From NCBI GenBank assembly GCA_031267205.1, contig JAIRZN010000013.1:1-27270 (forward strand): DNA of 27,270 nucleotides. Direction: 5' to 3'. Positions 1-8,504 of this stretch are shown here, one piece after another. A model generated the notes under the pieces. That model saw nothing but the letters and a program-made list of their open reading frames with translations. It was not told the origin of the DNA and made no database searches. This DNA is from Tannerellaceae bacterium. GTDB taxonomy: Bacteria; Bacteroidota; Bacteroidia; Bacteroidales; Tannerellaceae. The translations under genes and the position numbers were made by a program. The stretch's first letter is position 1, and every line of letters starts with the position of its first letter.

Positions 1-132
1 AATTTTGGACAGTCCCTTTGTTTCTTTGTGCGCATATGCATCGTTTAACTCTTTTGTGAGTCACCTTTTTCCAGCGAAAGAGATGGGAACAAATAAGATT
101 ATTAGTGAACAAAATTTAAACAGACTTGATAA

Positions 133-1152
133 ATGACCATAACGATATTAGGAATCGAATCATCATGTGACGACACATCGGCAGCCGTGATTCGCGATGG
201 CGTAATGTTGTCGAATGTAATAGCCGGACAGTCTGTGCATGAAGCCTATGGTGGCGTAGTGCCTGAACTTGCTTCGCGCGCACATCAGCAAAACATAATA
301 CCGGTAGTAACTGAAGTTATACGACGCGCCGGAATCGACAAATCCGAACTGAGCGCTATCGCTTTCACCCGCGGACCGGGCTTGATGGGGTCGCTACTTG
401 TAGGCGTCTCTTTTGCCAAAGGGCTTGCCTCATCGCTCAACGTTCCAATGATTGACGTTAACCATCTGCAAGCGCACGTACTGGCGCATTTCATCAAACA
501 GACGCCCGATAGCGACAACGCCCCTTCGTTCCCGTTTCTTTGCTTGCTGGTCTCCGGCGGCAACTCGCAAATTATCAAGGTAAGCGATTACGACGATATG
601 GAAGTCATCGGCCAGACAATCGACGATGCTGCGGGAGAGGCTTTCGACAAATGCGCCAAGGTGATGGGACTGGGCTATCCCGGAGGCCCCGTGGTCAACC
701 GTCTGGCCGTGAGCGGCAACCCTAAGGCTTTTACTTTTAGCAAACCTCATATCAAGGGATATGATTATAGCTTCAGTGGCCTTAAGACGTCGTTCTTGTA
801 TACATTGCGGGACCGCTTGAATGAAGATTCTGATTTTATTGAAAACAATATGGCTGACCTTTGCGCTTCGCTTCAGTCTACCGTCGTGGATATACTGATG
901 GCGAAGTTGCTGAAGGCGTCGAACGATCTTAACATAAAAGAAGTGGCCGTAGCCGGAGGCGTATCGGCAAACACTGCGCTACGTGATGCCTTCCACGACT
1001 ACGCCCTGCGTTATGGCTGGAAGGTGCATATCCCTCCCTTTGCCTTTACAACCGACAATGCGGCCATGGTGGCTATTACCGGATACTTCAAGTATATGAA
1101 AAAGGACTTCTGCCTCGCAGACGCGGTTCCCTTTTCAAAGATCACGCTTTGA
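133..1152 (+). CDS. tsaD: tRNA N6-adenosine threonylcarbamoyltransferase TsaD
   Basis: TsaD transfers the threonylcarbamoyl group from threonylcarbamoyl-AMP to A37 of ANN-decoding tRNAs in the cytoplasm, working with TsaB and TsaE. The 339-aa product has the usual family length. It opens with the ASKHA-type phosphate motif GIESSCDDTS (residues 7-16). It carries the metal-binding HLQAH motif with His111 and His115, a VSGGNSQI segment near 140, an FSGLKT segment near 215, and a late AGGVSANTALR segment near 275 typical of the Kae1/TsaD fold. The ATG at 133 gives the canonical N-terminus. The 132 bases upstream hold no gene that can be called. clpB follows 114 bases later with its own leader. 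Family assignment is secure. Confidence 0.97.
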   Translation: MTITILGIESSCDDTSAAVIRDGVMLSNVIAGQSVHEAYGGVVPELASRAHQQNIIPVVTEVIRRAGIDKSELSAIAFTRGPGLMGSLLVGVSFAKGLASSLNVPMIDVNHLQAHVLAHFIKQTPDSDNAPSFPFLCLLVSGGNSQIIKVSDYDDMEVIGQTIDDAAGEAFDKCAKVMGLGYPGGPVVNRLAVSGNPKAFTFSKPHIKGYDYSFSGLKTSFLYTLRDRLNEDSDFIENNMADLCASLQSTVVDILMAKLLKASNDLNIKEVAVAGGVSANTALRDAFHDYALRYGWKVHIPPFAFTTDNAAMVAITGYFKYMKKDFCLADAVPFSKITL

Positions 1153-1250
1153 ATCATACGGGATGTTAACATAGTGATATGACGCCAATATGTCAGTCAT
1201 GTGTTTTGGCACCTCTTTTGTGATATATCGGGCGTATAACTGAAATAAAG

Positions 1251-1257
1251 AAAGGAG
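1251..1257 (+). promoter_or_regulatory. Shine-Dalgarno sequence of clpB
   Basis: AAAGGAG lies nine bases before the clpB ATG at 1267, which is good spacing. Most other starts in this window have only A/T-rich leaders, as is usual in Bacteroidetes, so this is an exception and it fixes the clpB start. Confidence 0.6.
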
Positions 1258-1266
1258 AATTAAGAT

Positions 1267-3855
1267 ATGAATTTCAATAATTTTACTATCAAATCACAGG
1301 AGGCGGTTCAGCAGGCCGTCAACCTGGCTACCGAACGCGGGCAGCAGGTCGTGGAAGCCGTCCATTTGCTTAGAGCGGTCATTGTGACAGGAGAGAGTAT
1401 CACTAACTTCCTGTTTCGGAAGCTGGGCATAAATACGCAAAATCTGAACAAGGCGCTCGACAGCGCGCTGGATTCGTATCCCAAGGTATCGGGAGGCGAG
1501 CCTTATCTGTCGAAGGAGGCTAATGCCGTGTTGCAGAAAGCTGTTGAATATTCCGGCAAGATGGGCGACCGATATGTATCGCTCGAACATATTATCATGG
1601 CTCTGCTGAGCGAACGGAGCACAGCTTCGCAGATGCTCAAGGATGCCGGAGCAAACGAAAAAGACCTTTACGCCGCTATTGAAGAATTGCGCAAAGGGAA
1701 TAAGGTGACCGGCCAGTCGGCTGAGGATACTTACGACGCTCTCGGCAAATATGCCGTTAACCTGAACGAGCGCGCCCGTAGCGGCAAGTTAGACCCCGTC
1801 ATAGGGCGGGATGACGAGATACGAAGGGTACTCCAGATCTTAAGCCGCCGGACTAAGAACAATCCTATACTGATCGGCGAGCCGGGGGTGGGAAAGACGG
1901 CCATAGCCGAAGGCCTGGCGCACCGTATCGTGCGTGGAGATGTGCCCGAAAACCTGAAGTCCAAACAACTCTTCTCCCTTGATATGGGCGCCTTGATTGC
2001 CGGAGCTAAGTACAAAGGGGAGTTCGAGGAACGCCTTAAGGCGGTAGTAAACGAAGTGATTTCTTCAGACGGTGAAATTATACTCTTTATCGACGAGATA
2101 CATACCCTTGTGGGCGCCGGGAAAAGCGATGGTGCAATGGATGCCGCCAATATTCTCAAACCAGCTCTTGCTCGCGGCGAACTGAGGGCTATCGGCGCTA
2201 CTACCCTTGATGAATACCAGAAGTATTTCGAGAAAGACAAGGCTTTGGAACGACGTTTCCAGATTGTGATGGTCGAGGAACCTGACGAAATGGATACTAT
2301 TTCCATCCTTCGTGGGCTAAAGGAGAAGTATGAGAACCATCATAAGGTGCGTATCAAGGACGACGCTATTATCGCGGCCGTAAAACTATCGTCGCGCTAT
2401 ATAACCGATCGTTTCCTGCCCGACAAGGCTATCGACCTGATGGACGAGGCTTCCGCCAGGCTGCGCATACAGGTTGATTCCGTGCCTGAATCATTAGACG
2501 AAATAAGTCGCCGTATCAAGCAATTGGAGATTGAACGTGAAGCTATCAAGCGTGAAAACGATACGGATAAACTCGAACTTCTCAACAGGGAAATAGCTGA
2601 CCTCAAGGAAGACGAAAAACGGCAGAAGGCTCAATGGAAAAGCGAAAAGGAATTGGTAAACTGCATACAGCAAAACAAAATAGATATGGAAAACCTCAAG
2701 TTTGAAGCCGAAAAGGCCGAACGTGAGGGGGACTACGGCAGGGTGGCCGAGATACGCTACGGTAAAATAAAGGAGAAGGAAACCGAGAACGCCGACATAC
2801 AACAGCGCCTACGCCAAATGCAGGGAGCTTCGGCCATGATAAAGGAAGAGGTGGATAGCGAAGATATTGCCGACATCGTCTCGCGATGGACAGGTATCCC
2901 TGTGAACAAGATGTTGCAGAGCGAAAAGGATAAACTGCTGCATCTTGAAGACGAACTGCACAAACGTGTCGTCGGACAGGATGAGGCTATCGAGGCCGTT
3001 GCCAACGCCGTGCGCCGTAGCCGTGCCGGTATGCAAGACCCAAAACGTCCGATAGGCTCGTTTATCTTCTTAGGCACCACCGGCGTGGGAAAAACCGAAT
3101 TAGCCAAAGCTCTTGCCGAATACTTGTTTGACGACGAAAACATGATGACCCGTATCGACATGAGCGAATATCAGGAGAAATTCAGCGCTACCCGTCTTAT
3201 CGGCGCGCCTCCGGGATATGTGGGCTACGACGAGGGCGGGCAGTTGACGGAGGCCATACGCCGAAAGCCTTACTCCGTGGTCTTGTTCGACGAGATTGAA
3301 AAGGCTCACCCCGATGTGTTTAATGTCTTGTTGCAGGTGTTGGACGACGGAAGGCTGACGGACAATAAGGGCAGAATGGTGAATTTCAAAAATACGCTCA
3401 TCGTCATGACCAGCAACATAGGCTCGTCGCTGATTCGTGAAAACTTTGAAAAGATGACCGCCCTGAACGGGGAAGAGACGATAGAACGCACCAAGCATGA
3501 GGCTCTTGAACTATTGAAGAAGACCGTCCGTCCCGAATTTCTCAACCGTATAGACGAGACCATCATGTTCACTCCGCTTAGCGAAGAAGAGATAGCGAAG
3601 ATCGTAGGCCTTAGGTTGGATCATATCAAACAGATGCTGGAACAGAACGGTATCGTACTCAAGTTTACCGGCGACGCCCTCCGGTTTATATCCGAAGAGG
3701 GGTACGATCCCCAATACGGCGCACGCCCCGTAAAGCGTGTTATACAGAAATATGTGCTGAACGAATTGTCGAAACAGTTATTGGGCGGCAATATAGACAA
3801 GAGCCGCCCGATAACGGTCGATGTAGCGGGAAAGAATATGTCCTTCCGCAACTAA
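1267..3855 (+). CDS. clpB: ATP-dependent disaggregase ClpB
   Basis: ClpB is a hexameric cytoplasmic AAA+ chaperone that threads aggregated proteins through its pore, in cooperation with DnaK. At 862 aa it is full length. Visible in order are the two Clp N-terminal repeats (about 1-150), the first AAA+ domain with Walker A GEPGVGKT near residue 204 and Walker B LFIDEIH near 275, and a long charged coiled-coil middle domain (about 405-525), which separates ClpB from ClpA and ClpC. The second AAA+ domain follows with GTTGVGKTELA near 602 and VVLFDEIEKAHPD near 675, then the C-terminal D2-small domain. The stop codon overlaps by four bases the end of the convergent cytochrome gene. Likely stress-induced, but no heat-shock promoter could be assigned with confidence. 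Confidence 0.98.
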   Translation: MNFNNFTIKSQEAVQQAVNLATERGQQVVEAVHLLRAVIVTGESITNFLFRKLGINTQNLNKALDSALDSYPKVSGGEPYLSKEANAVLQKAVEYSGKMGDRYVSLEHIIMALLSERSTASQMLKDAGANEKDLYAAIEELRKGNKVTGQSAEDTYDALGKYAVNLNERARSGKLDPVIGRDDEIRRVLQILSRRTKNNPILIGEPGVGKTAIAEGLAHRIVRGDVPENLKSKQLFSLDMGALIAGAKYKGEFEERLKAVVNEVISSDGEIILFIDEIHTLVGAGKSDGAMDAANILKPALARGELRAIGATTLDEYQKYFEKDKALERRFQIVMVEEPDEMDTISILRGLKEKYENHHKVRIKDDAIIAAVKLSSRYITDRFLPDKAIDLMDEASARLRIQVDSVPESLDEISRRIKQLEIEREAIKRENDTDKLELLNREIADLKEDEKRQKAQWKSEKELVNCIQQNKIDMENLKFEAEKAEREGDYGRVAEIRYGKIKEKETENADIQQRLRQMQGASAMIKEEVDSEDIADIVSRWTGIPVNKMLQSEKDKLLHLEDELHKRVVGQDEAIEAVANAVRRSRAGMQDPKRPIGSFIFLGTTGVGKTELAKALAEYLFDDENMMTRIDMSEYQEKFSATRLIGAPPGYVGYDEGGQLTEAIRRKPYSVVLFDEIEKAHPDVFNVLLQVLDDGRLTDNKGRMVNFKNTLIVMTSNIGSSLIRENFEKMTALNGEETIERTKHEALELLKKTVRPEFLNRIDETIMFTPLSEEEIAKIVGLRLDHIKQMLEQNGIVLKFTGDALRFISEEGYDPQYGARPVKRVIQKYVLNELSKQLLGGNIDKSRPITVDVAGKNMSFRN

Positions 3856-4766
3856 TGTGTATGAACGAGCGGGAACATTCGCGGCGTCCGCATCGAATGT
3901 GCGGAGTGGCAGTCGAGGCAGCTCTTTCCGGCGTGTATTCCTAAGGGCGTGCGGTCGTCGCTGCTCCCTGCCCTGTGGCTCGAATTGGGGGCGTGGCATT
4001 GCAGGCAGAGGAGGCTGGCCGGATCTATTGCCGCAAGCGCGGACGAATCGCCTTGCATAATCGTAACAGGAGTCAGGAGGTCTGTCCTGAGATGTGTCTT
4101 ATCCGCCCGCACATAGAGCGAAGTATAGGGCGCCTTATCCGACAGGGAAGTAGTGTCGGTGGGCGTCCTCCTCGTTGAGACGGGGTTGGGTGTATGGATT
4201 TCGTGGCATGAGAGGCAGGTGATGGCTGGACGCTCCGCCTGCTTTTTGTCGTATATATGCCAGTCGTCCGGCTCCCCTTCAAGCGACATGAGCGTGTGTA
4301 TATCTCCTTCGTAGAACATACCGTGGCAACGCAGGCAGTCGGCATAGGGCTTCTCTTCCCTGTTATGCTCGCCGTTCATAAATACCTCCCCATACGTAAG
4401 GGCATGACCGCTTTCCAACCATCCGGCGTGTTCGGCCCTATGACATTCGGCGCATCTTAAGACCACATCCAGCATCTGCTCTTCCGTCAGGCGTATGTCA
4501 ATATTTTGTTTCTCATCGAACCAATGCGCGAGAACCATTCCGCTCTTTTCTTTCAGCGAATGAAGGCCTCTCGAAAACGCCGTGCCGTGACAGTCAATGC
4601 AGCGAACGTCGGCATGTGCCGATTGCAGCCATGATTCGTGCGAGGGCGATACCTCGTGGCATTGGGCGCAGGTATTTACAGGGTCGACATAGTTCCATGT
4701 CATGTATCCGCTCAACAGAACCGACATGGCAAGTGTGGCCGTAATAAAAAAGGTTAGTTTCTTCAT
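3852..4766 (-). CDS. membrane-anchored seven-haem c-type cytochrome
   Basis: The 304-aa product starts with an uncleaved-looking signal anchor (residues 4-25) and contains seven CXXCH haem sites, with Cys at 33, 56, 105, 144, 184, 254 and 283. The first pairs of sites resemble the NapC/NirT/NrfH quinol-dehydrogenase layout (anchor, then CAQCH and CIDCH), but three extra haems follow in the C-terminal half. It should sit on the periplasmic face of the inner membrane and carry electrons. It is the last gene of an operon, 21 bases after a GMC dehydrogenase and its small subunit, so it most probably accepts electrons from that enzyme and hands them to quinone or a terminal reductase. That direction of flow is inference. 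It converges on clpB with a four-base overlap and no separate terminator. Confidence 0.85.
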   Translation of the reverse strand: MKKLTFFITATLAMSVLLSGYMTWNYVDPVNTCAQCHEVSPSHESWLQSAHADVRCIDCHGTAFSRGLHSLKEKSGMVLAHWFDEKQNIDIRLTEEQMLDVVLRCAECHRAEHAGWLESGHALTYGEVFMNGEHNREEKPYADCLRCHGMFYEGDIHTLMSLEGEPDDWHIYDKKQAERPAITCLSCHEIHTPNPVSTRRTPTDTTSLSDKAPYTSLYVRADKTHLRTDLLTPVTIMQGDSSALAAIDPASLLCLQCHAPNSSHRAGSSDDRTPLGIHAGKSCLDCHSAHSMRTPRMFPLVHTH

Positions 4767-4787
4767 GATGATGATTTTATTTTACCC

Positions 4788-6443
4788 TTACCGGTAGTGA
4801 TTAACAATGTATTCGGATGTGCGATAGGCCAACGCCATGATGGTAAGCACAGGGTTAAAGCCTCCGTTGGTGACAAGGACGCTCCCGTCGGCGATAAACA
4901 GGTTATCTACGTCGTGCACCTTGCACCATTCGTTTACGACGGAAGTCGCCGGATCGTGCCCCATCCTGCAAGTGCCGGCCTGATGCTGACCTCCGCTCGG
5001 ACCGTAAAACGATGAAGGGGGCCTGTCGCCCGTATGCCGCCAGGTGCGCACGGCTCCGGCTTCTTTCAGTATCTCCTCGGCTTTGGAGGACAGGAAGCGG
5101 CAATGTTCGAAGTCCCTTGGATGCTTCGCTCCCGACAGGGCTACGACCGGGATGCCCCAGTAGTCCTTCACTTGCGGATCCACCGTTACGCGGGCGTCCC
5201 ACATAGGCATCTCCTGGATAGGGCCGATCATTCGTCCCAACCGGCGGTAGTTATTGCGCTGGTAGTCCTTGTGGGCCTTTCCCCAGCGGGGCTCCCCCCA
5301 AGGGCGGGATTGAGAGAAGGCGTATGGGAGCATGTAAAATTCGTTGGCCAGCAAGCCTCCGCCTACGATGCCGGGGTTATGGTGATTGTAGTCGCATATC
5401 GCCATCGTCGCTCCAGGCCCCGACAGGTCTAATATATCCCAGTCGAACAGTCCGGAAGCTCCGGTGTAGGCATGTCCCTGGAGATTGCGCCCTACGCAGT
5501 CGCGGTTATTACCCAATCCGGCAGGATGCAGGGGCGAGCGTGAGTTGAGCAGCAGGCGGGCGGTTTCCGTTGCCGAGCCGGAGACGACAACGACGTCGGC
5601 CGTTTGCACCTGCTCCTTCCCGTCCTTGTCGAAGTAGCGTACTCCGCTGACTAATCCCGCATCGTTAACAAGCAGTTCGGCAACTACGCAGTGCGTCCTC
5701 ACTTCGCAAAGGCCGGTAGCCATCGCCACAGGTATGACCGTATTTTGCGTCCCGTTCTTGGCATCGACAGGGCAGGCATAGCCACAGCAGGTACGGTTGC
5801 GGATACAGGCGGCCCGTCCGTTGTAGGCCACGGAGTTGCGTAACATAGGTATGGAGAAGGGATGCAACCCCATACGCCGGCAGACGCCTGCCAGGTACTC
5901 CCCGTCGCGGTTATACTCGAAGGCGGGCATCGGATAGGGCCGTTCCCTGGGCGCGGCAAAGGGGTTGCCGTCATCGCCGGATACGCCTATCTCCCACTCG
6001 GCCTGACTGTAATAAGGCTCCAGGTCGTCATACGTTATAGGCCAGTCGTCGAGGGTAGAGCCTTCTACGGCTCCGTAGGTTGTCTTCAGCCTGAAGTCTT
6101 CGCGCATGAAACGCCAGGCCATAGCGCCGTAGCTGACTGTGCCTGAGCCGACGCAGGCTGCGACATGATTGTAGTTGCCGTTAGCGGCGGTTATGATGTC
6201 GCGCTCGCCGTTTTCCCTTACGTGTACCCTCGGATGCTTGTCCCATGCGGGGCCGAAGGCGGAGTCGAGCACTTGCATGCGTTGCGATATAAGCTCGTCG
6301 TTGATATGGGCGTCGTATGAGGGCCAACCGCCGCGCTCGAAGAGCACTGTCTGCATTCCGGCCGTTGCCAGTACTTTGGCGGCTACTCCTCCGCCTCCGC
6401 CGGCTCCTACTACGATGGCCTGTACGTGTTTGTTCTTATCCAT
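4788..6443 (-). CDS. GMC-family FAD dehydrogenase, gluconate-2-dehydrogenase-like large subunit
   Basis: A 551-aa GMC oxidoreductase. The Rossmann FAD motif GAGGGGG is at residues 13-19, followed by the acidic residue of FERGG. The C-terminal GMC domain has HQAGTCRMG (487-495), the FAD-contacting DVDNLFIADGS segment, and GGFNP with Asn530; His487 or a neighbour and Asn530 are the likely catalytic pair. Cys213, Cys219, Cys220 and Cys224 form a cluster resembling the Fe-S-ligating Cys region of bacterial FAD-glucose dehydrogenases, which would suit electron output to the cytochrome next door; this is unproven. There is no own signal peptide, so it is probably exported with the Tat-signal small subunit encoded three bases upstream. 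The substrate (aldonate, hexose, glycoside or polyol) cannot be read from sequence. Confidence 0.9.
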   Translation of the reverse strand: MDKNKHVQAIVVGAGGGGGVAAKVLATAGMQTVLFERGGWPSYDAHINDELISQRMQVLDSAFGPAWDKHPRVHVRENGERDIITAANGNYNHVAACVGSGTVSYGAMAWRFMREDFRLKTTYGAVEGSTLDDWPITYDDLEPYYSQAEWEIGVSGDDGNPFAAPRERPYPMPAFEYNRDGEYLAGVCRRMGLHPFSIPMLRNSVAYNGRAACIRNRTCCGYACPVDAKNGTQNTVIPVAMATGLCEVRTHCVVAELLVNDAGLVSGVRYFDKDGKEQVQTADVVVVSGSATETARLLLNSRSPLHPAGLGNNRDCVGRNLQGHAYTGASGLFDWDILDLSGPGATMAICDYNHHNPGIVGGGLLANEFYMLPYAFSQSRPWGEPRWGKAHKDYQRNNYRRLGRMIGPIQEMPMWDARVTVDPQVKDYWGIPVVALSGAKHPRDFEHCRFLSSKAEEILKEAGAVRTWRHTGDRPPSSFYGPSGGQHQAGTCRMGHDPATSVVNEWCKVHDVDNLFIADGSVLVTNGGFNPVLTIMALAYRTSEYIVNHYR

Positions 6444-6446
6444 TTG

Positions 6447-6986
6447 TTAATATCGGTTTTGACCTACCACCAAGGGAAAGTCTAATTTCAACATCCTGTA
6501 ACTTGCATAATGCCTGTTTCCGCCGTGACGGGGAGGGCCGTAGAAGCCTTGCATCGTATGCTCCACAAGCATCGACATAAAGGATTTAGGGGAGACGCCT
6601 TCCCAGCCGTCCGAGGCGGGGAGGTCGCCGGATTCCATGCGCTTCATAATGTCTGTTTGCACCTGAGTGGGAAGCGTTTCAAAGGGGCTGCCGTGTTCGC
6701 CTATGCAATAGGCTTGCAGCGACGCGACGCCGCTCTTGTAACGGCTTATCGTTTTGGGGAAGTAATGCGCTACGGCATTGTCGATGTAGAAGATAACTCC
6801 TGCGTCTGTGGCTCCCGGCGTATCGTCGGCCGGTATAACCTGTTCGCATAAAGCGATGAGGCAATCGGCTTCCTCCGGCGAGAACGTGCGGTAGAGCCTT
6901 TGGCGAGGGTCGGGACGGCAGGCGGGTAGCAACAGGCAGCCCGACCAGGCTACGCTTTGTTTAATAAATTGACGACGATCTAACAT
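6447..6986 (-). CDS. gluconate 2-dehydrogenase subunit 3 family protein, Tat signal
   Basis: The 179-aa product opens with a twin-arginine signal, RRQFIK at residues 4-9, then a hydrophobic stretch ending in a lipobox-like LPAC with Cys23. It may therefore be a Tat-exported lipoprotein, although Pro in the lipobox is atypical. The mature part (FSPEEADCLIALCEQVIPADDTPGATDAG) is the signature start of the gluconate-2-dehydrogenase subunit 3 (gamma) family. In related sugar dehydrogenases this subunit acts as the export escort and partner of the FAD subunit. The GMC subunit starts three bases after this stop codon, so translational coupling is likely. It lies 24 bases downstream of namZ and shares its transcript. 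Confidence 0.88.
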   Translation of the reverse strand: MLDRRQFIKQSVAWSGCLLLPACRPDPRQRLYRTFSPEEADCLIALCEQVIPADDTPGATDAGVIFYIDNAVAHYFPKTISRYKSGVASLQAYCIGEHGSPFETLPTQVQTDIMKRMESGDLPASDGWEGVSPKSFMSMLVEHTMQGFYGPPRHGGNRHYASYRMLKLDFPLVVGQNRY

Positions 6987-7010
6987 AACAGTATTTTATT
7001 TAAATATGAA

Positions 7011-8501
7011 TCAGCTATCAAGTCCGGTGTCATTGTACTCAAGTCCGGTGTCATTGTTCTCAAGTCCGGTGTCATTGTTCTTGAGTACAATGTCATTGTT
7101 CTTTGGTACAATAGCATTGTTCTCGAGTACAATGCCATTGTTCTTTGGTACAATGCCATTGTTCTTTAGTCCGGCGCCATTGTTCTTTAGTACAATGCCA
7201 TTGTTCTCGAGTACAATGCCATTGTACTTTAGTCCGGTGCCATTGTACTTTAGTCCGGTGTCATTGTACTTTAGTCCGGTGTCATTGTACTCGGGTACAA
7301 TATCCTTTGCGTCGACCGTGTAGTCGGGGTAGAGGAGGTATTTCCTGCGCATCGCCTTGTATTTTTCCAAATCCTCCTGCCAGGTGAGGCGTATCTCCTG
7401 TTCGGTGAGGCCGGCAGTGATCTGCGAGCGCAATTCCTTATTGCCGGCCAGGAGGTCGAACCATTCGGGGCGGGCGAAGAAGGTGGCGTCTTTGCCGGCT
7501 TTTTCGTAAAAGCTAAGGAAGAAACGTAGCGTCAGTCCTCCTTCAAAGGGATATTCGCGCAGGTCGAGACCGTAGCAGGCTTTACCCTTCTGCAACGGGT
7601 TGGCGTCCATGCCGGGTATGGGTTGAGGCGTGAAGACGAAGTCGCCGTAAGCCTTATCGGGATAGCCTATCACCTGAAACGGGAAGCGGGCGCCGCGACC
7701 GATACTGACATTCGTAGCCTCGAACCATCCGAGCGACGGATAGAGGCGGACGGACTGCTCGTTGGGCAGGTTGGGCGAAGGGCTTATGGGGAGGCGGTAT
7801 GCGTCGCCATGCGCCCAGTTTTTGAGGGGGACGACGGACAGGCGGCAACTATCGGTCTTCTTCTTCAGCCATCGTTCGCCGTTAATCATACGCGCAAGCT
7901 CGCCTACGGTCAGGCCGTGTAGCACAGGAATAGGGTCGAGGCCTACGAAGGACTCGAAGCCCTCCTTGCGCACGGGGCCGTCGACAAAGTCGTTAGGGTT
8001 AGGCCGATCGAGGACGACGCATTCCTTGCCGTTCTCGGCGCAAGCTTCCATAACATAGTGCATCGTGCTGATGTAGGTATAGAAGCGCGCGCCTACGTCC
8101 TGGATGTCGAAGATAACGAGGTCGATGTCGCGGAGCTGTTCCGGCGTCGGCTTCTTGTTTTTGCCGTAGATAGAGACGATGGGGATGCCCGTCCGGGCGT
8201 CACGACTGTTTCCGACAAGCTCGCCCGCCTCAGCCGTCCCACGAAAGCCATGTTCGGGGGCGAATATCTTCTTAACGGATACCCCGCGGGCGGAGAGAGT
8301 GTCGAGAAGGTGCACCCTTCGCGGAGCCTCAAGCGTTGAGGTCTGATTGACTACTAATCCGACGCGCCGCCCGTCTATGATGCTCAATATAACGTCTACC
8401 TGCTCGGCTCCCAACACAACGGGCGGCCTCCCTGCGTAGCAGAAACCCGTCGCCGCCGTGAGGAGTAAGAGGACACATACGTATCTCATGATTCGCTTCA
8501 T
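7011..8501 (-). CDS. namZ: NamZ-type exo-beta-N-acetylmuramidase (DUF1343) with heptapeptide-repeat tail
   Basis: DUF1343 proteins of the NamZ type release N-acetylmuramic acid from non-reducing ends of peptidoglycan fragments. This 496-aa product has a signal peptide (cleavage probably after Ala23, CYA|G). The family core runs to about residue 395: GLVVNQTS, FAPEHGFRG, IVSIYGKNKKPT, VIFDIQDVGARFYTYISTM, VVLDRPNP, and the usual end MRRKYLLYPDY. Relatives normally stop near there. Here about 100 residues follow, made of 13 heptapeptides (consensus roughly [KE][YN]N[GD][TI][GV]L, residues 404-494) encoded by a 21-bp tandem array. The tail is unlike the core in composition and is probably an acquired repeat rather than a catalytic part. 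The gene starts three bases after the permease stop and precedes the dehydrogenase genes by 24 bases. ATG at 8501 is used; Met5 is an alternative. Confidence 0.88.
   Translation of the reverse strand: MKRIMRYVCVLLLLTAATGFCYAGRPPVVLGAEQVDVILSIIDGRRVGLVVNQTSTLEAPRRVHLLDTLSARGVSVKKIFAPEHGFRGTAEAGELVGNSRDARTGIPIVSIYGKNKKPTPEQLRDIDLVIFDIQDVGARFYTYISTMHYVMEACAENGKECVVLDRPNPNDFVDGPVRKEGFESFVGLDPIPVLHGLTVGELARMINGERWLKKKTDSCRLSVVPLKNWAHGDAYRLPISPSPNLPNEQSVRLYPSLGWFEATNVSIGRGARFPFQVIGYPDKAYGDFVFTPQPIPGMDANPLQKGKACYGLDLREYPFEGGLTLRFFLSFYEKAGKDATFFARPEWFDLLAGNKELRSQITAGLTEQEIRLTWQEDLEKYKAMRRKYLLYPDYTVDAKDIVPEYNDTGLKYNDTGLKYNGTGLKYNGIVLENNGIVLKNNGAGLKNNGIVPKNNGIVLENNAIVPKNNDIVLKNNDTGLENNDTGLEYNDTGLDS
7021..7314 (-). 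repeat. 21-bp tandem array, 13 units plus one degenerate unit, inside the 3' end of namZ
   Basis: Thirteen head-to-tail units of exactly 21 bp run from 7021 to 7293, with a decayed fourteenth at 7294-7314. On the plus strand each unit reads AGT, a four-base variable core, TGYCATTGTWCTY, and a two-base end. The core is CCGG in units 1, 2, 3, 8, 11, 12 and 13, and ACAA in units 4, 5, 6, 7, 9 and 10. Adjacent units form near-palindromes around CTCGAG, for example CATTGTTCTCGAGTACAATG. The period is divisible by three, so all frames remain open; the minus frame is fused to namZ. There are no spacers, so it is not CRISPR. Confidence 0.95.
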
Positions 8502-8504
8502 AAC

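Noticed and set aside
1731..2306. 191-aa minus-strand frame inside clpB
   Set aside because: Ser/Arg-rich shadow of a highly conserved AAA+ coding sequence; no family resemblance.
7021..7314. CRISPR array
   Set aside because: Units are contiguous 21-bp tandem copies with no spacers and no cas genes nearby. The same applies to 17600-17872.
7006..7323. Plus-strand 105-aa frame opposite the namZ tail
   Set aside because: It is the antisense reading of array 1, with no promoter; the namZ frame explains the region.
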